From assembly GCA_947475525.1 (NCBI GenBank), contig CANJMI010000004.1, positions 1 to 64,000 on the forward strand: a DNA stretch of 64,000 bases, written 5' to 3'. Below, one piece after another: positions 59,429 to 64,000 of the stretch. A model generated the notes under the pieces. The model was not told where the DNA came from. It saw only the letters and a program-made list of their open reading frames with translations, and ran no database searches. This DNA comes from Polyangiaceae bacterium (GTDB lineage: Bacteria; Myxococcota_A; Polyangia; Polyangiales; Polyangiaceae). Both the position numbers and the translations under genes were made by a program. Position 1 is the stretch's first letter. Each line of letters opens with the position of its first letter.

Positions 59429-61050
59429 GGCCGCACGGTCGACTCCTTGGCGCAGTGATGCTCTTCAGCATCGGTTGCCTTCCCGCGCCCGGGACGCCCC
59501 GCACGGCGGCCGCATCGGGGCCTCACCCCTACGGCGAAACGAACGAGCCTGCATCCGCTACCGCGACGTTGGGCACATGGGCTCCATTGCCAACGGCGCC
59601 GTGGCGAATCGGCCGACCAAGTTCCAAGGACCACCCCAACTCGCGCGCCGATGCGCCGACGATCCTCCTCCAAAATGCCCGTATTTTACTGGGTAACGGC
59701 GGAGAACTTGCGCGCGGACACGTGCTGCTCGAAAAAGGCCGGATAGCCTCCATCGGCGAAGGCCCCGGCGACCCACCGAAAGGCGCGGAGGTCATCGATG
59801 CCAACGGCAAGACCATCACCCCCGGCTTCGTCGACACGCACTCGCACATGGGCGTCTACCCGATGCCCTCCGCACACGCGCACGAAGACGGCAATGAGCT
59901 GTCCGCCCCACTCTCGGCGGGCGCGCGAACCGTGGACGCGATCTGGCCATTCGACCCCGCGTTCGAGCGAGCCGTCGCCGGCGGGACGACCACCGTTCAG
60001 GTGCTCCCCGGCTCTGCAAATTTGATTGGCGGGCGCGCGACGACGATCAAGCTGCATCCCGCGAGCACCGGCGCGGAACTCGTTTTTCCGGGGGCACCTT
60101 ACGGGCTGAAGATGGCCTGCGGCGAAAACCCGAAGCGTGTGCATGGCCGCGAGAAAAAAGGGGCGCCCGCCACGCGAATGGGCAACCTCACGCTGCAGCG
60201 CGGCGCGTTCTTGAAAGCACGGCGGCACATCGAACAATGGGACGCATGGCGAGCCACCGAAAGCGAACGCCGGGCGAGCTTTGACCGAAAAGTCGCCGAC
60301 CTTGCAAAAAAACAAGGCGGCCTCGCCGACGCGCGCGCCGCCTGCGGAAACCACCCGAGCGAGCGCTGCCTCGCGCGAGCCGAAGACAAGCACCCAACCC
60401 CAGTGCTCGAGCCGTTCGAACCGCGCCTACCACCCGAGCGCGACCTCGACTCCGAGACGCTTGCCGGGGCCCTCGAAGGTTCGCTCCTCGTGCACGTGCA
60501 CTGCTACCGCTCGGACGACATGGGCTCGATGCTCGCGCTCTCCGACGAAGTCGGCTTCAAGGTGGCTTCCTTCCACCACGCGCTCGAGGCGTACAAAATT
60601 CGCGACGAACTTACGCGCCGCGGAATCGCGGTCTCAACGTGGGCCGATTGGTTCGGCTTCAAGCTCGAAGCCTACGACGGCATCCCCGAAAACCTCGCGC
60701 TCGTGCATGCGGCGGGCGGCTCGGCGGTCGTTCACACCGACTCATCGGAAGGCGTCCGGCGGCTGAATCAAGAAGCCAGCAAAGGGATGTGGTCGGGCCG
60801 CAACGCCGGCATCCAAATCACCGAAGCCGAAGCGATTCGCTGGGTGACCGAGAATCCGGCGAAAGCCCTGGGCGTCGATCGGTGGGTCGGCACGCTCGAG
60901 GTCGGTAAAGACGCCGACGTCGTCGTATGGGGCGGCAATCCCTTCAGCGTGTACGGCCGCGCCGAGCTCGTATTCGTCGACGGCATCCTGCGTCACGATC
61001 TGAAGAATCCCCCAAAGCGGAGCTGGAGTGATTTCGAGGTGAAGCCATGA
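59425..61050 (+). CDS. Amidohydrolase lipoprotein (imidazolonepropionase-like)
   Basis: The 541-residue lipoprotein (LFSIGC) starts with a TTG at 59425 placed four bases after AGGAGG, overlapping the stop of the previous gene by 4 bases. It carries the amidohydrolase metal motif HSH (DTHSHMGVYP), followed by the family segment GGTTTVQVLPGSANLIGGRA, HVHCYRSDD, SFHHALEAYKI, VHTDSSEG and ENPAKALGVD. It therefore looks catalytically complete, with a charged insertion near residues 245-360. Substrate unknown. It acts outside the cytoplasm. Confidence 0.85.
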   Translation: MRPHGRLLGAVMLFSIGCLPAPGTPRTAAASGPHPYGETNEPASATATLGTWAPLPTAPWRIGRPSSKDHPNSRADAPTILLQNARILLGNGGELARGHVLLEKGRIASIGEGPGDPPKGAEVIDANGKTITPGFVDTHSHMGVYPMPSAHAHEDGNELSAPLSAGARTVDAIWPFDPAFERAVAGGTTTVQVLPGSANLIGGRATTIKLHPASTGAELVFPGAPYGLKMACGENPKRVHGREKKGAPATRMGNLTLQRGAFLKARRHIEQWDAWRATESERRASFDRKVADLAKKQGGLADARAACGNHPSERCLARAEDKHPTPVLEPFEPRLPPERDLDSETLAGALEGSLLVHVHCYRSDDMGSMLALSDEVGFKVASFHHALEAYKIRDELTRRGIAVSTWADWFGFKLEAYDGIPENLALVHAAGGSAVVHTDSSEGVRRLNQEASKGMWSGRNAGIQITEAEAIRWVTENPAKALGVDRWVGTLEVGKDADVVVWGGNPFSVYGRAELVFVDGILRHDLKNPPKRSWSDFEVKP

Positions 61051-62345
61051 AGCGCCGCCAAATGCTGGGTCTCGTTGGCGTCGGTGCGTTGCTCCTCGCG
61101 GGCGACGCGCTCGGACAAGAACGCAAGCCCGCCGCGAAGAAACCCACCGGCCCCGCGGAACAACCGAGCCCCAAGCGCTTGGCGATCGTCGGCGCAACAC
61201 TGCACCGCACGGGCGCCGAGCCGCTCGCGGACGCGGTCATCGTGATCGAGAACGGACGCATCGTCAGCATCGGCACCGACCGCGGCGCGGCCGCCAATGC
61301 GACAACGCTCGACGTCCGAGGAAAGCTCGTGACTGGCGGACTCATCGATCCGTTGACCCGCGTCGGCGTGACGGAGGTCGATCTCGAGGCGCAGGGCCGC
61401 GACGATGCGTTCACCGGCGAACGCGCGATCGCCGCGGGGTTCGCGGTCGCCGACGGCTACGATCCGGTCTCGCCGATCGTGGCCATCACCAGGCGCGAAG
61501 GACTGACCTCGGTCGGCGTCATCCCGGTCAGCGGACTCGTGACGGGCCAGAGCGCGTGGGCCGATCTCGCCGGCGAATTGCCCGACAAAGCACTCGGCAG
61601 TCGCAGCCTCGCACTCCACGTTCTCTTCGACGACTTCCAGCTCGGCAGCGGGCCGGTCAATCACGCGACCGCCTTCTACCTCCTGCGTGAGCTCTTCGAC
61701 GACGCGAACATCTTTCGAGCAAAGCGCGGCGACTTCGAGAAGCGCCAGCTCCGCAGCCTCGCGGCGAGTCGGCTCGATCTCGACGTCGTGACCCGCGTAC
61801 TCGAAGGCAAGTTGCCGGTCGTGTTCCACGCCGATCGCGCCGCCGATATTTCAAACGTCATCACGTTCGCGAAAACTTACAAGCTTCGCGCCATCATCGC
61901 TTCCGCCGCGGAAGGATGGAAAGTGGCGGGCGAGCTCGCGGCCGCGAAGATCCCCGCGATCGTGTACCCACTCGACGAAGGTCCGCGCGATCTCGTGGCC
62001 CGGGGCGCGCGTGAAGACAACGCCGCCCTGCTCGTGAAAGCCGGCGTCAGCGTCGCGCTCTCCTCGGGCGAGAGTCACAACGCGCGCAAATTACGGCAAG
62101 TCGCGGGCAACGCCGTCCGCGCGGGACTACCCCACACAGCCGCACTCGATGCGCTCACCGACGCGCCCGCCCGCATATTCGGCCTCGAAGGCTACGGCTC
62201 GCCGAAGGAGAAGCGCGTCGCAAACCTGGCCGTTTGGTCGGGCGATCCCCTCGAACTCTCGAGCCGCTGCGAGCACCTCATCATCCGCGGACGGCAAGTC
62301 TCACTGGCGAGCCGGCAGACGGCGCTGCTCGAGAAATACCGCTGA
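61047..62345 (+). CDS. Amidohydrolase-like protein lacking HxH metal ligands
   Basis: The 432-residue exported protein (signal MKRRQMLGLVGVGALLLAGDALG) is homologous to its upstream neighbour and starts within its stop codon (ATGA). At the place of the HxH motif it has GLIDPLTRVG near residues 98-107, so both metal histidines are absent. Only the later VVFHADRAADI His is kept, and the final Asp region reads SSGESHN. It ends with the beta-sandwich remnant VANLAVWSGDPLEL. It probably does not act as a hydrolase on its own and may be a structural or regulatory partner of the active neighbour. Confidence 0.8.
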   Translation: MKRRQMLGLVGVGALLLAGDALGQERKPAAKKPTGPAEQPSPKRLAIVGATLHRTGAEPLADAVIVIENGRIVSIGTDRGAAANATTLDVRGKLVTGGLIDPLTRVGVTEVDLEAQGRDDAFTGERAIAAGFAVADGYDPVSPIVAITRREGLTSVGVIPVSGLVTGQSAWADLAGELPDKALGSRSLALHVLFDDFQLGSGPVNHATAFYLLRELFDDANIFRAKRGDFEKRQLRSLAASRLDLDVVTRVLEGKLPVVFHADRAADISNVITFAKTYKLRAIIASAAEGWKVAGELAAAKIPAIVYPLDEGPRDLVARGAREDNAALLVKAGVSVALSSGESHNARKLRQVAGNAVRAGLPHTAALDALTDAPARIFGLEGYGSPKEKRVANLAVWSGDPLELSSRCEHLIIRGRQVSLASRQTALLEKYR

Positions 62346-62356
62346 AGCGAAGCTGA

Positions 62357-63106
62357 CTAGGCGGCGAGAGGCGGCGCTTGCGCGGGGGGCTCGGAGTCTG
62401 CTGCCGCGGGCAGCCCCGCTTCCGGATGCACGAGGCAGTAGCCGACGCCACCAACGAGGTACACGAGCGCGAGACAGAGCATGTACTCAGGGAAGAGGCG
62501 CATCGGGGCCGCAACGTAGGCCGCCGCGACGTTGGCGAATTGGAACGCGTTCAGCGCCTTGTTCTTGCGGGCTTTGAGCTTCGGGAGCCGCACGGTGCTC
62601 ACCATGCCGATCGCGCCGACGACGAGCACGAATGGGAGGTAGCCGAGCACCGACACTGGCAACGCGTACTTCTGCGCCGTGAGAAATGCCGACGCGACGA
62701 GCGCCCCCATGAAGGTTCCCGGAATGCCGAAGAACACACCCTCATCGCCCGTCGTGATGTTGAACCGCGCGAGACGGACCGACAACGCGAGCGCATAGAA
62801 CGCCGCCGCGGCCGCAAGGAAAAGGGGCGAGGAGCTCTCGTTCGCGAACCGGAAATACACCAGCGCGGCCGGGGCGATGCCGAACGACACGAAGTCCGCG
62901 AACGAATCGAACTGGACGCCGAACTCGCTCGTCGCGTTGCACAGTCGTGCGACCGTTCCGTCCGCCTTGTCGAACAACGTACCCCAGAGAATCATCCATG
63001 CCGCGAGCTCGAAGTGGCCACGTGTGCTGCACACGACCGACGCGAGACCGAGAACGAGCGACGCCGCGGTGAGACTATTGGGCGCGAAATACTTGAGTGG
63101 CGGCAT
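62357..63106 (-). CDS. pssA: CDP-alcohol phosphatidyltransferase (phosphatidylserine synthase-like)
   Basis: The 249-residue membrane enzyme has the CDP-alcohol phosphotransferase motif DG-2-AR-8-G-3-D-3-D, from ADGTVARL through SEFGVQFDSFADFVSFG, at the start of helix 2 or 3. Several further helices follow. Short length and N-terminal MPPLKYFAPNSLTAASLVLG fit class II phosphatidylserine synthase, which makes phosphatidylserine from CDP-diacylglycerol and serine. A related head-group cannot be excluded. The ATG at 63106 is chosen. Upstream codons in frame have no protein character. Divergent from the ggt gene. Confidence 0.88.
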   Translation of the reverse strand: MPPLKYFAPNSLTAASLVLGLASVVCSTRGHFELAAWMILWGTLFDKADGTVARLCNATSEFGVQFDSFADFVSFGIAPAALVYFRFANESSSPLFLAAAAAFYALALSVRLARFNITTGDEGVFFGIPGTFMGALVASAFLTAQKYALPVSVLGYLPFVLVVGAIGMVSTVRLPKLKARKNKALNAFQFANVAAAYVAAPMRLFPEYMLCLALVYLVGGVGYCLVHPEAGLPAAADSEPPAQAPPLAA

Positions 63107-63214
63107 GGGGCTCCGGGGTGCAAAGCGCAACGACGACGGTGCCAGCACGCTCCCCGAAGGCTGATAACACGATTCGGCGACGCGGCGCAGCAAGGACGGA
63201 CTAAAGTGCGCGCC

Positions 63215-64000
63215 ATGCACGGTGTGATTGCAGCGGGCTCGGCGCCAACGGCGGAAGCAGGTGCGGAGATTCTCGCTCGCGGGGGCAACGCGGTCGACGC
63301 CGCGGTCGCCGCATGTTTCGCCACTTCGGCCGGCGAGCCCACCTTGACGAGTCTCGCCGGTGGCGGCGTTATGATTCACCGCGACGCAAAAACCGGCGAG
63401 GTGACAATCTGCGATTTCTTCGCGGATGCGCCGCGTGTCCGTCCGCAAGAGGTAAAAAACCTCGATTTTCGCGGGGTGGACATCGACTTCGGCCCGGCGA
63501 AGCAGCAGTTTCACATTGGGGCCGGCGCGGCGGGTGTGCCAGGCGTGCTCCCTGGCCTTTGCACGGCGCTCGAGCGGTGGGGTTCGTTGCCGCTACGCGA
63601 GGTGCTCGCTCCGGCCTGCCGCTTTCTCCGCGAAGGCGTCGTCCTCGGCCCTTTCCAGGTGCGCGCCGCCAAGCTTCTCGAAGCGATCCTGACCGACACG
63701 GCGCAGGGCCGCGCGATCTACGCACCGCACGGCAAGCTCTTGGGGCCCGAGGATGTGTTCGTCCTTCCGCAACTCGCGGACGCGCTCGACGAGCTCGCGG
63801 AAACGGAGTGGCGCGTTTGGTACCGGAAGCTGTGCAGCCAAATGCTCGCGCAGTTCTCACCCGAACAAGGAGGCCTCCTCACCGAAGCCGACCTCAGCGG
63901 CTACCGCGTCGAGTTCCGCAAGCCGCTCGAGCGCCGCTACCGCAATGTCCGCGTGCTGACGAATCCGCCGCCGGGCGCGGGCGGCTCGATGATTTCGCTG
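63215..64000 (+). CDS. ggt: Gamma-glutamyltransferase, N-terminal part (cut by window edge)
   Basis: The reading frame is open from the ATG at 63215 to the right edge, covering 262 codons. GGT landmarks: SAPTAEAGAEILARGGNAVDAAVA, SLAGGGVMIHRDAKTG, and ALERWGSLPLREVLAPACRFLREGV. The autoprocessing Thr and small subunit lie beyond the edge. No signal peptide is visible at the start, unlike periplasmic E. coli GGT, so it may be a cytoplasmic or atypically exported member, or the start may lie differently. Role: hydrolysis or transfer of gamma-glutamyl groups, for example from glutathione. Confidence 0.85.
   Translation, partial: MHGVIAAGSAPTAEAGAEILARGGNAVDAAVAACFATSAGEPTLTSLAGGGVMIHRDAKTGEVTICDFFADAPRVRPQEVKNLDFRGVDIDFGPAKQQFHIGAGAAGVPGVLPGLCTALERWGSLPLREVLAPACRFLREGVVLGPFQVRAAKLLEAILTDTAQGRAIYAPHGKLLGPEDVFVLPQLADALDELAETEWRVWYRKLCSQMLAQFSPEQGGLLTEADLSGYRVEFRKPLERRYRNVRVLTNPPPGAGGSMISL

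Noticed and set aside
62357-63514. Longer pssA frame reaching into the ggt region
   Set aside because: The extra N-terminal residues overlap the divergent ggt gene and have no helix; the ATG at 63106 fits the family start.
1-64000. CRISPR array, tRNA or rRNA genes, prophage or integron
   Set aside because: No regularly spaced direct repeats other than coding repeats, no recognisable tRNA-like cloverleaf and no phage or integrase genes were noticed; a tool-based scan would be needed to exclude small RNA genes.

Overview
This is a high-GC, densely coded bacterial chromosome segment. It most resembles a Myxococcota genome of the Polyangia type. The evidence is indirect: several secreted lipoproteins in which the lipobox cysteine is followed by Ser/Thr/Gly-rich low-complexity linkers, cysteine-rich 'CGDG..CDDGN' repeats, a PEGA/TPR-type protein of the kind common in that group, and many fused or extended enzymes. 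No rRNA, tRNA or CRISPR array was found. The only mobile DNA is the 3' end of an IS4-type transposase cut by the left edge.

Layout. 1-1780: IS4 transposase remnant, a small two-helix membrane protein and an unassigned gap. 1781-9689: glgB, then on the minus strand a branched-chain-amino-acid-type ABC transporter operon (livKH fusion, livM, livG with membrane insertions, livF) ending in speD. 9689-13181: a DedA protein and an RND/MMPL exporter. 13204-19560: a uric-acid degradation locus with minus-strand allB, an allantoicase/OHCU-decarboxylase fusion, hiuH and a DUF6986 aldolase-like gene. It is divergent from a PuuD-type membrane urate oxidase whose usual cytochrome c tail is replaced by a cupredoxin-like domain. 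19571-25581: an MFS exporter and a four-gene MacAB-TolC-like efflux operon. 25800-42922: an accessory stretch of lipoproteins (one with a caspase-like His/Cys pair, two cysteine-rich, one BPI-like, one very large and unrecognised) with an APC permease, msrB, sixA, a DUF2325 protein, an M4 protease and a TauE/SafE permease among them. 43000-50200: a HEAT-THUMP-methyltransferase fusion, an RluA-type pseudouridine synthase, dnaE2 behind a palindromic SOS-like operator, a PilZ protein and a 2,4-dienoyl-CoA-reductase-like SDR. 50278-58951: a lipoprotein, a PEGA-type protein, larE, a tail-anchored protein, nhaA, pnp with a repetitive tail, and rpsO with a clear sigma70-type promoter. 59015-64000: a lipoprotein plus two amidohydrolases (the second without its metal-binding HxH motif), pssA, and the start of a gamma-glutamyltransferase gene that runs off the right edge.

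How the genes work together. The purine locus covers urate to 5-hydroxyisourate (PuuD), OHCU (HiuH), allantoin (UraD half), allantoate (AllB), and ureidoglycolate plus urea (allantoicase half). No soluble uricase and no ureidoglycolate lyase is visible, so PuuD is the expected urate-oxidising step. The liv operon is unusual in two ways: its binding protein is fused to one permease, and its LivG ATPase carries two inserted membrane hairpins. rpsO-pnp-nhaA forms a run in which nhaA apparently starts inside the repetitive 3' end of pnp.

Most interesting for follow-up: the urate oxidase-cupredoxin fusion, the membrane-inserted LivG with the LivK-LivH fusion, the SOS-type operator of dnaE2, the caspase-like lipoprotein and the degenerate amidohydrolase partner. 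Family names come from motif recognition by eye; no database search was run.
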